From: Bremerella sp. JC817
Lineage (GTDB): Bacteria; Planctomycetota; Planctomycetia; Pirellulales; Pirellulaceae
Assembly (NCBI RefSeq): GCF_040718835.1
Contig: NZ_JBFEFG010000264.1
Location: forward strand, 201,297-265,296
DNA: 64,000 bases
Direction: 5' to 3'
Shown here: positions 48,468 through 57,527 of the stretch, piece after piece
How positions within the stretch are numbered: position 1 is the first letter of the stretch
How the letters are laid out: each line of letters begins with the position of its first letter
Notes under the pieces: generated by a model
Seen by the model: only the letters and a program-made list of their open reading frames with translations
Told to the model about the DNA's origin: nothing
Database searches by the model: none
Position numbers and translations under genes: made by a program

Positions 48468-49202
48468 ATGGCCAATCCTTTCGACTTCGAGATCCTGCCT
48501 CAGCCGGATGATACGACCTGTGGGCCGACGAGCCTGCACGCCGTTTATCAGTACTTTGGCCTCAACCTCGATCTGCACCATCTGATCTCGGAAGTTCCGA
48601 CCCTGGAACAGGGCGGCACCTTGGGTGTAATGCTGGGCATTGATGCCCTCCGTCGCGGCTTCAGTGCCACGATCTACACCTACAATCTTGAGGTCTTCGA
48701 TCCGATCTGGTTTAGCCGCAGCTACGACCTGGTCGAGCGGCTCGAATCGCAGATGCAGGTCAAAGCCCAGTCAAAACTCCACCTGGCCAGCCAGGCATAT
48801 GTCGAGTTCCTGCAACTGGGAGGCAAGATCAAGATGCGTGATTTGAACGCGATGTTGATCAGCCGCTTCCTGCATCAGTCGATCCCGATCCTCACCGGGC
48901 TCAGCTCGACCTACTTGTACGGTGGTCCGCGTGAGCATGGATTGAAGAACATTCCTGACGATGTCCGGGGACTTCCTCAGGGGCACTTTGTCGTTTTGTA
49001 CGGCATGAATGAAAACCAGGATCGGGTCTACGTGGCCGATCCCTATTTGCCCAACCCACTGGGCGAGATGCATCACTATCCGGTCAGCTTTGACCGCCTG
49101 GTGTGTTCGATTCTGCTAGGCATTCTGACCTACGATTCCAACCTGCTGGTCATCGAACCGAAAAAGGTCGGCGGCAACGCAGGGGGCAGATCCGCTTCAT
49201 GA
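48468..49202 (+). CDS. C39-like cysteine peptidase
   Basis: A 244-residue papain-fold peptidase-like protein without signal peptide. The catalytic Cys is in the N-terminal QPDDTTCGPTSLHAVYQYFG (Cys 18). The His is probably in GHFVVLYGMNENQDRVYVADPY, with the Asp following. This layout matches C39 bacteriocin-processing peptidases, which cut after double-glycine leaders. It starts a four-gene run with an ATP-grasp ligase, a GCS2 ligase and an N-formylglutamate-amidohydrolase-like enzyme. In that context it may trim or release a peptide product. Confidence 0.85.
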   Translation: MANPFDFEILPQPDDTTCGPTSLHAVYQYFGLNLDLHHLISEVPTLEQGGTLGVMLGIDALRRGFSATIYTYNLEVFDPIWFSRSYDLVERLESQMQVKAQSKLHLASQAYVEFLQLGGKIKMRDLNAMLISRFLHQSIPILTGLSSTYLYGGPREHGLKNIPDDVRGLPQGHFVVLYGMNENQDRVYVADPYLPNPLGEMHHYPVSFDRLVCSILLGILTYDSNLLVIEPKKVGGNAGGRSAS

Positions 49203-49338
49203 CGCCTTGAGTTCCTCTCCATCGCTTTCGGCCCGCGGTCGAAATGTCTGCGGGTCGGCGTTTTTGTGGATCGACACGCCGCTTCCACCCCCAATCATCG
49301 AAACTCGCGTCCCTCCCCGACGCATTGAAATAAGCATC

Positions 49339-50802
49339 ATGGCAATTCTTATTGTGACCGACCAAACCGATCGCTGGCCCGCCGATAATCCGTCGGTCAC
49401 GGTGGTCGACCCGAAGGCCTACATCACGCAGCCTCAGTTCAGTGAGATCCGTGGCGCGAAGGTCTTTAACCTGTGCGAAACCTATCGCTACCAAAGTGTC
49501 GGCTACTATGTCTCGCTGCTGGCGGAAGCCCGTGGCCATCGCCCGGTACCGAGTGTCGGGGCAATGCAGGACTGGAAGACCCGCAGCATCATTCGCCTGA
49601 TTACCGAAGACCTCGACGAACTGATCCAGAAGTCGTTGGCACCCATCAAGTCGAAGAAGTTCACGCTGAGTATCTACTTTGGCAAGAACATGGCCAAACG
49701 CTACGATTCGTTGGCCTTGCGGCTTTTCAGTCTGTTTCAGGCTCCATTAATGCGGGCCAAGTTCATGCTCGAAAAGAACCGCTGGCAGCTGACCAGTGTC
49801 GGGGGGATCTCGGCGGCGGACGTGCCGGAAGCCCACTGGCCGTTCATCGTGGAGACATCGCTTGAACATTTCTCGAAGCGGCGAAGTGTCGCCAAGGTGA
49901 AGAAGACTCGCTTCGACATGGCGATCCTGCGAAACGCTGACGATCCAGAGCCGCCATCCGACGAAGTCGCATTGCAAAAGTTCGCCAAGGCGGCTGCCCA
50001 GCAAGGCATTTCGACCGAGTACATCTCTCGAGAAGACTATGGCCGGCTGGCAGAGTTCGATGCCCTATTTATTCGCGATACCACGGCGGTCAATCACTAT
50101 ACCTACCGCTTCGCTCGCCGGGCAGCGGCCGAAGGATTGGTGGTGATCGACGACCCGACTTCGATCTTGCTGTGCACGAACAAGGTGTACCTGGCCGAAC
50201 TGCTGACGCGGCACAAGATCCCGGTGCCGAAGACGGTGGTCGTCCATCGCGACAACGCCGATACACTGGCCGAACAGTTAGGTTTTCCGTGCGTATTGAA
50301 GCGGCCTGACAGCGCATTTTCGCTGGGGGTGGTCAAGGTGAAAGACCCGGCCGAACTCGATCAGAAGTTGAACGAGTTCTTCGCCGATTCGGAACTGATC
50401 ATCGCTCAGGAATTCTTGCCGACCGACTTCGACTGGCGCATCGGCATCTTCGATGGCCAGCCGCTGTATGCCTGCAAATACTACATGGCACGCGGCCACT
50501 GGCAGATCATTCGGCACGAGAACACCACTCGGGGCCGTTACGGCAAGCTGGAAACCTTGCCAGTGGAACTCGCTCCGCGGAAGGCGGTTCAGATCGCTTT
50601 GAAGGCGGCCAATTTAATTGGCGATGGGCTGTATGGCGTCGACGTCAAAGAGTCAGATGGCAAATTCTCGGTGATCGAAGTCAATGATAACCCGAACATT
50701 AACTCCGGCTGTGAAGACGCCGTGTTGAAGGAAGAGCTTTACCGCCGAATGGTATCGGTCTTCGTGAAACGTATCGAACAAAAGAAAGCAGGCGTCGAGT
50801 AG
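49339..50802 (+). CDS. RLAN-domain RimK-family ATP-grasp ligase
   Basis: A roughly 487-residue carboxylate-amine ligase. The N-terminal about 170 residues match the RimK-like ATP-grasp N-terminal (RLAN) domain: VFNLCETYRYQSVGYYVSLL and RPVPSVGAMQDWK. The C-terminal half is an ATP-grasp: HKIPVPKTVVVHRDN, FPCVLKRPDSAFSLGV, EFLPTDFDWRIGIFDG, and the metal site in FSVIEVNDNPNINSG. Such enzymes add glutamate or another amino acid to a carboxylate. The ATG at 49339 is preferred; the frame opens at 49207. Placed between the peptidase and the GCS2 ligase genes. Confidence 0.87.
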   Translation: MAILIVTDQTDRWPADNPSVTVVDPKAYITQPQFSEIRGAKVFNLCETYRYQSVGYYVSLLAEARGHRPVPSVGAMQDWKTRSIIRLITEDLDELIQKSLAPIKSKKFTLSIYFGKNMAKRYDSLALRLFSLFQAPLMRAKFMLEKNRWQLTSVGGISAADVPEAHWPFIVETSLEHFSKRRSVAKVKKTRFDMAILRNADDPEPPSDEVALQKFAKAAAQQGISTEYISREDYGRLAEFDALFIRDTTAVNHYTYRFARRAAAEGLVVIDDPTSILLCTNKVYLAELLTRHKIPVPKTVVVHRDNADTLAEQLGFPCVLKRPDSAFSLGVVKVKDPAELDQKLNEFFADSELIIAQEFLPTDFDWRIGIFDGQPLYACKYYMARGHWQIIRHENTTRGRYGKLETLPVELAPRKAVQIALKAANLIGDGLYGVDVKESDGKFSVIEVNDNPNINSGCEDAVLKEELYRRMVSVFVKRIEQKKAGVE

Positions 50803-50865
50803 CTTCCGCCTTCGCTTTCACCCAGGTTCTAACCTTTCCAATTTTCATCAAGGCAAACCCAAGCC

Positions 50866-52119
50866 ATGCTGGCTGAATCGACTGAATCCGAGAGCAATTC
50901 CATTTCGCTGTTTGAAGCATTTGGAGTCGAAGTCGAGTACATGATTGTTCACGATACGTCGCTCGATGTCGCCCCGATTGCCGACCAGGTCTTGCGCGAC
51001 GAAGAGGGGCAGCCGAGTGAAGAAGTCGAGCATGGCGATATCGCCTGGTCGAACGAATTGGCCGCCCACGTCGTCGAACTGAAGACCAACGGTCCAGCCC
51101 CCAGCTTTGCCGGCCTGGCCCAGAAATTCCAGGCGAACGTGAACGAGATCAACGCGTCGCTTGGTCAGATTGGTGCGCTTTTGATGCCAAGTGCCATGCA
51201 TCCGTGGATGCGTCCAGAACTGGAAATGAAGCTGTGGCCTTATGGCTACAACGAAGTCTACGAAGCGTTCAACGTCATTTTCAACTGCACTGGTCACGGT
51301 TGGGCCAATCTGCAAAGCTGCCACTTAAACCTGCCTTTCGCGACGGACGAAGAGTTCGGCCGATTGCATGCGGCCATTCGTTTGCTGCTGCCGATCTTGC
51401 CGGCCCTGACCGCCAGCAGTCCGGTTTGCGAACGCCAAATGACGCCGCACCTGGATCATCGCTTGGAAACGTATCGCCACAATGCCGACCGAATCCCTCA
51501 GGTCGCCGGGCATGTTATTCCTGAAGCCGTTTTCACGCGGAAGGATTACGAAGAGCAGATCCTGCAGCCGATCTACGACGCGATGGCTCCGCTCGACTTG
51601 CCAGGCGTACTGCGGCATGAATGGGCCAACAGTCGCGGTGCGATCGCTCGTTTCATGCGAAACACGATCGAAATCCGCGTGATGGACGTGCAAGAGCATC
51701 CCGCCGCCGACGTGGCGATCTGCCAGTTGGTAGCCAACGTGGCCAAGGCATTGACCGAAGAGAAATGGAGCTCGACGGCCGAGCAGCAAAAGGCGGAAAC
51801 GAAGCGACTGAAAGAGATCTTCCTGAACGTGATCGACGACGCCGACGAAACAGTGATTGTCGATCCCGACTACCTGCAGCACTTCGGCTGGACGGAAGGG
51901 ACCTGTACCGCCAACCAGTTGTGGCGATCGTTGGCCGATCAGTTTCCGGTAGAAGAAAAGCCACTGGCCGATGCCTTGCAGGTCATCCTCGAAGAAGGAA
52001 CCTTGGCCCATCGCATCGTGCGGACACTGCATGGCAAGTTCGAGAGCCGGCTGTTGCCAGTTTACCGCGAACTGTGCGGTTGCCTCCAGGAAGGTCGCTC
52101 GTTCCACGGGCTCGACTAA
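50866..52119 (+). CDS. Glutamate-cysteine ligase family (GCS2) protein
   Basis: A 417-residue glutamine-synthetase-like carboxylate ligase related to YbdK/GshA type 2. It opens with SLFEAFGVEVEYMIVHDTS, the metal-binding Glu region. Further landmarks are SAMHPWMRPELEMKLW, GHGWANLQSCHLNLPF, and RFMRNTIEIRVMDVQEHPAADVA near the C-terminus. It should form a gamma-glutamyl amide from glutamate and an amine, ATP-dependent. Preceded by AAGG. It sits 63 bases after the RimK-like gene, so the two ligases are probably used in sequence. Confidence 0.87.
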   Translation: MLAESTESESNSISLFEAFGVEVEYMIVHDTSLDVAPIADQVLRDEEGQPSEEVEHGDIAWSNELAAHVVELKTNGPAPSFAGLAQKFQANVNEINASLGQIGALLMPSAMHPWMRPELEMKLWPYGYNEVYEAFNVIFNCTGHGWANLQSCHLNLPFATDEEFGRLHAAIRLLLPILPALTASSPVCERQMTPHLDHRLETYRHNADRIPQVAGHVIPEAVFTRKDYEEQILQPIYDAMAPLDLPGVLRHEWANSRGAIARFMRNTIEIRVMDVQEHPAADVAICQLVANVAKALTEEKWSSTAEQQKAETKRLKEIFLNVIDDADETVIVDPDYLQHFGWTEGTCTANQLWRSLADQFPVEEKPLADALQVILEEGTLAHRIVRTLHGKFESRLLPVYRELCGCLQEGRSFHGLD

Positions 52120-52148
52120 CGCTGCCCGATCACACAACACGAATTGCC

Positions 52149-52865
52149 ATGAAACGATCTTCAACTCGCGTCTTGCTCTTCACCTGCGAACATGGTGGTA
52201 ACCAGGTGCCTCGCAAGTTCGCTGGGCGGTTTGCGGATCACCAAGACCTCTTGAAGACACATCGTGGCTGGGACCCGGGTGCTTTGAAGACAGCAAAGGC
52301 CTTCGCCCAGGCTGCCGACGTCCAGCTGTTTTTCAGTGAGACGACCCGCTTGTTGGTCGACTTGAACCGGTCGGAATGGAACCCGGCATTGATGTCCAGC
52401 CTCGTGCCTCCGCCCAACGAGGAGGAGCGAGACGAGATCCTGGAAAAGTGGTATCGGCCGTTCCGTCAGCAGGTACTCGATTGGGTGACCCAGCACGTCC
52501 AGCAGAAGCAACAGGTCTGGCACCTTTCGTTTCACAGCTTCACGCCGGAGCTGAACGGGGAAGTCCGCAATGCCGAGATCGGTCTGCTGTACGATCCCCA
52601 ACGCGAGCCGGAGCGGGCGCTGGCAGCTCGCTGGAAGGAAACGTTACGAGAGACGCTACCGGAGTGCCGGGTCCGGATGAACTATCCCTACCGCGGAATC
52701 ACGGATGGTCATACGACCGCGTTGCGTAAAAGATTCGGGGCAGGGGAGTACGTCGGAATCGAGCTGGAAGTGAATCAGCTGCTTTATGCCCAAGCGCCGG
52801 CCCAGGTCAAACGGCTGATAGCAGGCCTGCAGGGGAGCTTCCTGGCCGCCCACCAGGGGATTTAA
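52149..52865 (+). CDS. N-formylglutamate amidohydrolase-like enzyme
   Basis: A roughly 238-residue zinc-dependent hydrolase of the N-formylglutamate amidohydrolase/HutG fold. Family blocks are LLFTCEHGGNQVPRKF with a metal-binding Glu-His, THRGWDPGA, LLVDLNRSEWNPAL, HSFTPELNGEVRNAEIGLLYD and YVGIELEVNQL. No histidine-degradation gene is nearby, so action on N-formylglutamate is unlikely. In this neighbourhood it may remove a glutamyl- or acyl-type group from the product of the upstream ligases. Its start lies 29 bases after the GCS2 gene. Confidence 0.85.
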   Translation: MKRSSTRVLLFTCEHGGNQVPRKFAGRFADHQDLLKTHRGWDPGALKTAKAFAQAADVQLFFSETTRLLVDLNRSEWNPALMSSLVPPPNEEERDEILEKWYRPFRQQVLDWVTQHVQQKQQVWHLSFHSFTPELNGEVRNAEIGLLYDPQREPERALAARWKETLRETLPECRVRMNYPYRGITDGHTTALRKRFGAGEYVGIELEVNQLLYAQAPAQVKRLIAGLQGSFLAAHQGI

Positions 52866-53247
52866 GCAGGCGATGCTTGCTTACGAAGAATGGCTGATCG
52901 GCACGCTTTACCTTGCTCCGCAATTCCTCCGAGTCTGGACGTAACCGGTTGCCTGCTTGCTACTTGAGATTCCCCCTAGGGATGGTATTCTTACACGTGG
53001 CATACAAGGAGGGGCTCTTATTTTTCAGGTCGCTGTCGCGCGCGGTGGCCGGATGGTCTCTCAGCAATAACCTTCAGTTCAAGTTCGGGGGAACGTTGAA
53101 CGATCGGGATCTTAGGCAAAGGAGAGCAGGCCAGAACAAACGGACTGGTTCGTACGCTCTTTCCGCGTTCTTAGGGCTCAGCAACGCTGAGGATCTCATC
53201 GCATCTCTTCCCTGAAACCTGACTGGCACGTGGAATAGGAATTTTGC
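52866..53247. other. Intergenic region before the T6SS-like genes
   Basis: A 382-base gap between the amidoligase cluster and tssK. No supported coding frame. A sigma-54-like TGGCAC occurs at 53224-53229, but the second half is not at the needed distance, so I do not call a promoter. Confidence 0.5.
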
Positions 53248-54711
53248 ATGAAGAACCCACCCATCCATTGGTCGGAAGGGATGTTTCTTCGGCCCCATCA
53301 TTTCCAAGCCCAGGATCGCCACTGGTACGAGTTCCTCGAAAACTCTTTCCGGGACCTGATCCCTTATGCCTATGGGATTCGTTCCATCGAAATCAGCGAC
53401 CAGGCAATCGCCAATTTCCAGATTGACGTCTCGCACTGCGAAGCCCGGATGCGGGATGGCACGATCATCTCGATCGGCGGCAACGACCAGATGGACCGCG
53501 TCGATCTGCGGCAAGGTCTTCAGGGGCTGCAGAACCTGAAAGAGATCTTCCTCGAAAACGAAGTCATTCGAGTCTACCTGGCAGTCCCGCGCGTCAAACT
53601 GGGGCACGAGAACACGGCTCGCGATTCTCAATCTTCCCAGACACGCTACTACGAATTCTCGCGCGAGGACGAAGAAGAGAACCGCGGCGGAAACCCTCAA
53701 GAGGTCTCGTACCGCGAACTGAACATCCGCATCTTGTTGTCGACCGACGAACTTTCCGGCTACGACTTGCTGCCGATCTGCCAGATCATTCGCAACGAAG
53801 CTGACGGCACGCCGCGCATCGATCCGAACTATTGCCCACCTTGCCTGGCAATTGAAGCCTGGACGCCGCTGGGGACCGGCATCGTCCGCCGAACGTTCGA
53901 TTTGATTGGCGAACGCATCGAACGCTTCCGCAACGACATCTTAAACCAGAACATTACCTGGGACCCGCGCGAGATTGGCGATCTCGAGAAAATGATGCGT
54001 CTGCGAACCTTGAACGAAGCCTACGCCGAACTGCGAGTGCTGGGGTTCAGCGATGGGATTCATCCGTTAACGGTCTATACAACCCTTTGCCGAATCGTCG
54101 GCCAGTTGGCGATCTTCGACGACAAGCAGCGACGCGTCGAAACGATTCCGAAGTACGACCACGAGAACCTGGCCGAGATCTTCCAGTGGGCCTACAACGA
54201 AATTCGCCGTTTAAGCGAAGGTCGCATCGACGCGACCTACGAACATCGCTTCTTCCTGGGAAGCGGCCAGTCGATGCATGTCCAATTGGATCCAAAGTGG
54301 TTCGATCCGAGCTGGGAGTGGTACATCGGTTTCGAGGGGGTAAGCATCTCGAAGGAAGATACGTACCAACTGGTAACCCAGGGCTTCCACTGGGTGTTTG
54401 GTAGCGGCGAACAGGTCGAAACGCTCTTCCGCAATAACATGCCAGGGGTTCGCTTGCGTCCCGTTGCGCAGCCACCGCGGGTCTTACCGCAAGGTGGCAA
54501 CTGGGTTTACTTCCAGGTGCAGCGGCAAGGACCGCCATGGGACGATGTCCAACGAACGCAGACGATGGGCTGGCGTTTCCAGGAAGAATACATTCACGAT
54601 GTCAAAGAACTGCAAGGCAAGAAGCGTCTTGTCTTGAACATTCGGAATCAACTTATCGCGCTGCATGTGGCAGTCTTCGCATTGCGGCACGGAGAGCAGA
54701 ATCGGGCTTAA
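53248..54711 (+). CDS. tssK: Type VI secretion baseplate protein TssK
   Basis: A 487-residue cytoplasmic baseplate subunit. The diagnostic N-terminus IHWSEGMFLRPHHFQAQDRH is nearly identical in pattern to TssK/ImpJ proteins. It has the usual beta-rich N-terminal domain, a helical middle (LEKMMRLRTLNEAYAELRVLG) and a C-terminal domain with WEWYIGFEGVSISKEDTYQL. In known systems it links the baseplate to the TssL/TssM membrane complex. A TssL gene and a TssM-like gene follow, so the local function is consistent. No sheath or Hcp genes occur in this window. Confidence 0.9.
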   Translation: MKNPPIHWSEGMFLRPHHFQAQDRHWYEFLENSFRDLIPYAYGIRSIEISDQAIANFQIDVSHCEARMRDGTIISIGGNDQMDRVDLRQGLQGLQNLKEIFLENEVIRVYLAVPRVKLGHENTARDSQSSQTRYYEFSREDEEENRGGNPQEVSYRELNIRILLSTDELSGYDLLPICQIIRNEADGTPRIDPNYCPPCLAIEAWTPLGTGIVRRTFDLIGERIERFRNDILNQNITWDPREIGDLEKMMRLRTLNEAYAELRVLGFSDGIHPLTVYTTLCRIVGQLAIFDDKQRRVETIPKYDHENLAEIFQWAYNEIRRLSEGRIDATYEHRFFLGSGQSMHVQLDPKWFDPSWEWYIGFEGVSISKEDTYQLVTQGFHWVFGSGEQVETLFRNNMPGVRLRPVAQPPRVLPQGGNWVYFQVQRQGPPWDDVQRTQTMGWRFQEEYIHDVKELQGKKRLVLNIRNQLIALHVAVFALRHGEQNRA

Positions 54712-54791
54712 CCCGCCGGTCGAGTTTAACTTGTCCGGTTTGAATCCGGCGTTGCCCTTCGCCCCTGTTGAACTTTGGAAATCGAGTCAGA

Positions 54792-55436
54792 ATGACCCCC
54801 AAATTTGCCAAAGCAGTCGATCCCATCTTTCTCTGTATGCTCGATCTGTTGGATCGGATCGAGCGCGACGGGAACTCGCTCGATCCCAGTCAGGAGCGAA
54901 TCCGCGTGAAGAAGCGGATCGATACGGCCGAGAATCTGCTCGGACAGACCGCCGAGTGGGAACTGGCGAAGTACGCTTTGGTGGGTTGGATCGATCAGAT
55001 GCTGATCACCGCGCCATGGAACGGTGCCAACTGGTGGCAGAATAACGACCTGGAATACGAATGCTTCCACAGTGGAAAAGCGTTCGAGCACTTCTTCGTC
55101 GCGGCACGTGAAGCCCAAAGCTTGCCGAACAAAGACGCCCTGGAAGTCTATTACGTCTGCGTCGTGCTTGGCTTCCGCGGTTTGTATGGCCATCCGCATT
55201 CGCTGCAGTACACCCAGCACTACGGCTTGCCGGCCGACTTGGATACCTGGGCCAAGCAGACCGCTTCGGCACTTCAATTGGCGATTGGTCGTAGCCCGAT
55301 CATCGATCGTCCTGAGCCCGGCGAAGGGGCTCCACCGCTGACCGGTTACAACAAGCTGATCAACATGACCCTGTTTGCGGTGGTGATGGTCGCGATTTGT
55401 ATCGGTTACTTTTTGATGTTTGGGGTTAACAAATAG
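54792..55436 (+). CDS. tssL: Type VI secretion protein TssL (DotU family, short form)
   Basis: A roughly 214-residue DotU-family protein, with an N-terminal cytoplasmic helical domain and a C-terminal membrane anchor (LINMTLFAVVMVAICIGYFLMFG). Conserved blocks are ALVGWIDQMLITAPWNG, FHSGKAFEHFFVAAREA and EVYYVCVVLGFRGLYGHPHS. It lacks an OmpA-like peptidoglycan-binding extension, as is usual for the short form. The ATG at 54792 is preferred to an in-frame TTG at 54768. It lies 80 bases after tssK. Confidence 0.9.
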   Translation: MTPKFAKAVDPIFLCMLDLLDRIERDGNSLDPSQERIRVKKRIDTAENLLGQTAEWELAKYALVGWIDQMLITAPWNGANWWQNNDLEYECFHSGKAFEHFFVAAREAQSLPNKDALEVYYVCVVLGFRGLYGHPHSLQYTQHYGLPADLDTWAKQTASALQLAIGRSPIIDRPEPGEGAPPLTGYNKLINMTLFAVVMVAICIGYFLMFGVNK

Positions 55437-55486
55437 TTGCCGGTGCTGGTTGAAGTCCGGCAGCACGGAACCGAAGGTTCTCGAAA

Positions 55487-57166
55487 ATGATGTCATTCGT
55501 TTACAACGTCATCTACTACCTCACTCTTCCGTTTACCGCGTTCAACACGTTGGCCTCGGCCATGCCAGGCGTGCGGAACCTGGGGAAGATCACGGTTCCG
55601 ACACGCATCGCGCTGTTGGTGTTCCTGTTCCTCTTCTTTGTGCTGATTTCGTTCTGCATCTCGTTCCAGTTTTCAGGCACCTCCGCGCAGTGGACCGACT
55701 ATTTGCTCGACTGGAAGACCGGCCTGGCCGTGCTCTTTTTGATGATCGTGATCCCGGTCGTTTCGTACTACGTCGTGAAGATCTGGATGGAAGAAGAAAC
55801 CTCCGACTTCCCCGATATCGATAAGGCCTGGAAGCAAGGTATCCATGAACTCGACAAGCATGGCATTCCTTTGGGAAGTACGCCCTTGTTTTTAGTGCTG
55901 GGCAACCAGGACGAGCGTCGCGCCAGCAACTTGATGCGTGCCTCGGGATTTGGTTTCAACGTTTCTGATCCTGCTCAGGGACCGGCCGCGTTGCACTGGT
56001 ATGCCAATTCCGACGCCATCTTCATCTTTCTGACGAAGGCATCGTGCCTTTCAACACTGGCCGAAGGCTTCCAGCGTCGGACCGGGCCAGGCTCGCAGTT
56101 AGCGACACCTTCCATGCGAGAAATCCCAGGCGGGCAAACGATTGTCGCCGGTGCTGGCCAACAAAGTCTGGTCAACGAGCCACTACCAGATCATACGCTC
56201 GGTGCGGACGACGACGATCAGCAGCACTTCATGGAAGCTCCTCCGCAAATGGCCGGAATCGGAGCGACGATGAACTTTGGTCAAGGACTCGACGCGGGGC
56301 AGACGATGGCGTTCAGTCCCGATGCCCCAGCACCTGGCATGGCCAGCATGCGGCAATCGAAGGCCGATCTGACCGATCAGATGGAACGCTTGAAGTACGT
56401 TTGTACGTTGATCAACAAAGCCCGTCGCCCGGTCTGTCCGATCAATGGATTGCTGGTCACAGTGCCGTTTGAACTGGTCGAAGATGCCAGCGAACCGGTT
56501 CAAGTCGCGATTCAAAGCGACCTGGATGTGATCCGCGGCATGACCCGTTTGCGATGCAGCGTGACGGCCCTGGTTACCGAAATGGAAAGTGCCCCAGGCT
56601 TCCTCGAACTGATTCGACGCGTCGGCGAAAAGCGAGCCCAGGAACAACGCTTCGGCAAAGGTTTCAATGTCTGGAATCCTCCGATCGCCGAGCAGTTGGA
56701 AGCGGTCTCGCAGCATGCGACCGGGGCGTTCGAGGATTGGACTTACCTGCTGTTTCGCGAGAAAGATGGTCTTCGTCGGCCTGGCAATCCCAAACTGTTC
56801 GAACTGCTGTGTAAGATTCGGGGGCGATTCAGCGAGTGCCTGACGAACATTGTCGCCAACTCGTTTGGTTACGAGCCGGATAAGAATCCACGTGCGGCCC
56901 ACAACTCGCTGCTGTTCAGCGGTTGTTATTTCGCAGCGACTGGCGACACCAAAGATCGCCAGGCCTTCGTGCGGAGCGTGCTGTATCGCGTGATGGAGCA
57001 AGACGCCGAGCTCGATTGGAGCTACGAGGCACTGGAAGAAAACAGCAGTGCCGACTTCGCGGCAAACGTGGCCGCGCTCATTGGTGGAGTCTGTTTGCTA
57101 CTGCTGATTGGGATGGGACTCAACGCGGCGTTCGGCGAATACATGCCTTGGAATCAGGATGGCTAA
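55487..57166 (+). CDS. Short TssM/IcmF-like membrane protein without Walker A motif
   Basis: A 559-residue protein with the order of the N-terminal half of TssM: two membrane spans (about 40-60 and 80-100), a large cytoplasmic domain, and a third span near the end (ANVAALIGGVCLLLLIGMGLN). The position where TssM has its P-loop reads PLFLVLGNQDERRASNLMRASG, with no GxxGxGK. An acidic insert (LGADDDDQQHF) precedes the NGLLVTVPFELV and VTALVTEME blocks, which resemble TssM. It stops just past the third span, so the periplasmic domain that binds TssJ is absent. No frameshift is evident. Confidence 0.72.
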   Translation: MMSFVYNVIYYLTLPFTAFNTLASAMPGVRNLGKITVPTRIALLVFLFLFFVLISFCISFQFSGTSAQWTDYLLDWKTGLAVLFLMIVIPVVSYYVVKIWMEEETSDFPDIDKAWKQGIHELDKHGIPLGSTPLFLVLGNQDERRASNLMRASGFGFNVSDPAQGPAALHWYANSDAIFIFLTKASCLSTLAEGFQRRTGPGSQLATPSMREIPGGQTIVAGAGQQSLVNEPLPDHTLGADDDDQQHFMEAPPQMAGIGATMNFGQGLDAGQTMAFSPDAPAPGMASMRQSKADLTDQMERLKYVCTLINKARRPVCPINGLLVTVPFELVEDASEPVQVAIQSDLDVIRGMTRLRCSVTALVTEMESAPGFLELIRRVGEKRAQEQRFGKGFNVWNPPIAEQLEAVSQHATGAFEDWTYLLFREKDGLRRPGNPKLFELLCKIRGRFSECLTNIVANSFGYEPDKNPRAAHNSLLFSGCYFAATGDTKDRQAFVRSVLYRVMEQDAELDWSYEALEENSSADFAANVAALIGGVCLLLLIGMGLNAAFGEYMPWNQDG

Positions 57167-57168
57167 CG

Positions 57169-57516
57169 ATGCAAAACACGGCTCGGCAAATCTACCTGGG
57201 AATGCTGGTTCTATTGCTGTTGCCGATGATCGGCTGCGGTGGATGCTCTCAAGAAAAGCAGATTGTGCTGGTCATCTCTGGTACAGAAACGAGCGAGCAG
57301 CGTAAAGCCATCCAGGAGAATACCTCCGCCTGGTTGGACGGATCCCAAAGCTACTTCACGCTAGGGTACGAGTCAGGCGGAGTCTATACGCTGAAGATTT
57401 CGCCCGTCGAAGACGTTCAAGCGGCCGCGGAAAAGATTGACTTTGGTACGGTCACAAAGATCGAAGACCGTACCATCTACGTCGAGTATCACCCTCCAGC
57501 CGATGCCGAAGAGTAA
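57169..57516 (+). CDS. Small lipoprotein after the TssM-like gene
   Basis: A 115-residue protein beginning MQNTARQIYLGMLVLLLLPM, then IGCGGC, a lipoprotein signal. The mature part is a compact alpha/beta domain (KQIVLVISGTETSEQRKAIQ, then VKISPVED-like YTLKISPVEDVQAAAEKIDFG). It does not resemble TssJ, yet it lies 2 bases after the TssM-like stop and is probably co-transcribed with tssK-tssL. It could stand in for TssJ as the envelope partner. Its 3' end is only 11 bases from the convergent protease gene. Confidence 0.7.
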   Translation: MQNTARQIYLGMLVLLLLPMIGCGGCSQEKQIVLVISGTETSEQRKAIQENTSAWLDGSQSYFTLGYESGGVYTLKISPVEDVQAAAEKIDFGTVTKIEDRTIYVEYHPPADAEE

Positions 57517-57527
57517 CGGAAGCCTTG

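Noticed and set aside
52913..53215. 100-codon frame before tssK
   Set aside because: Weak start, mixed composition, no recognisable domain; treated as intergenic.
53224..53247. TGGCAC near the tssK start as a sigma-54 promoter
   Set aside because: The TTGC half is about 14 bases away rather than five, and it nearly touches the start codon.
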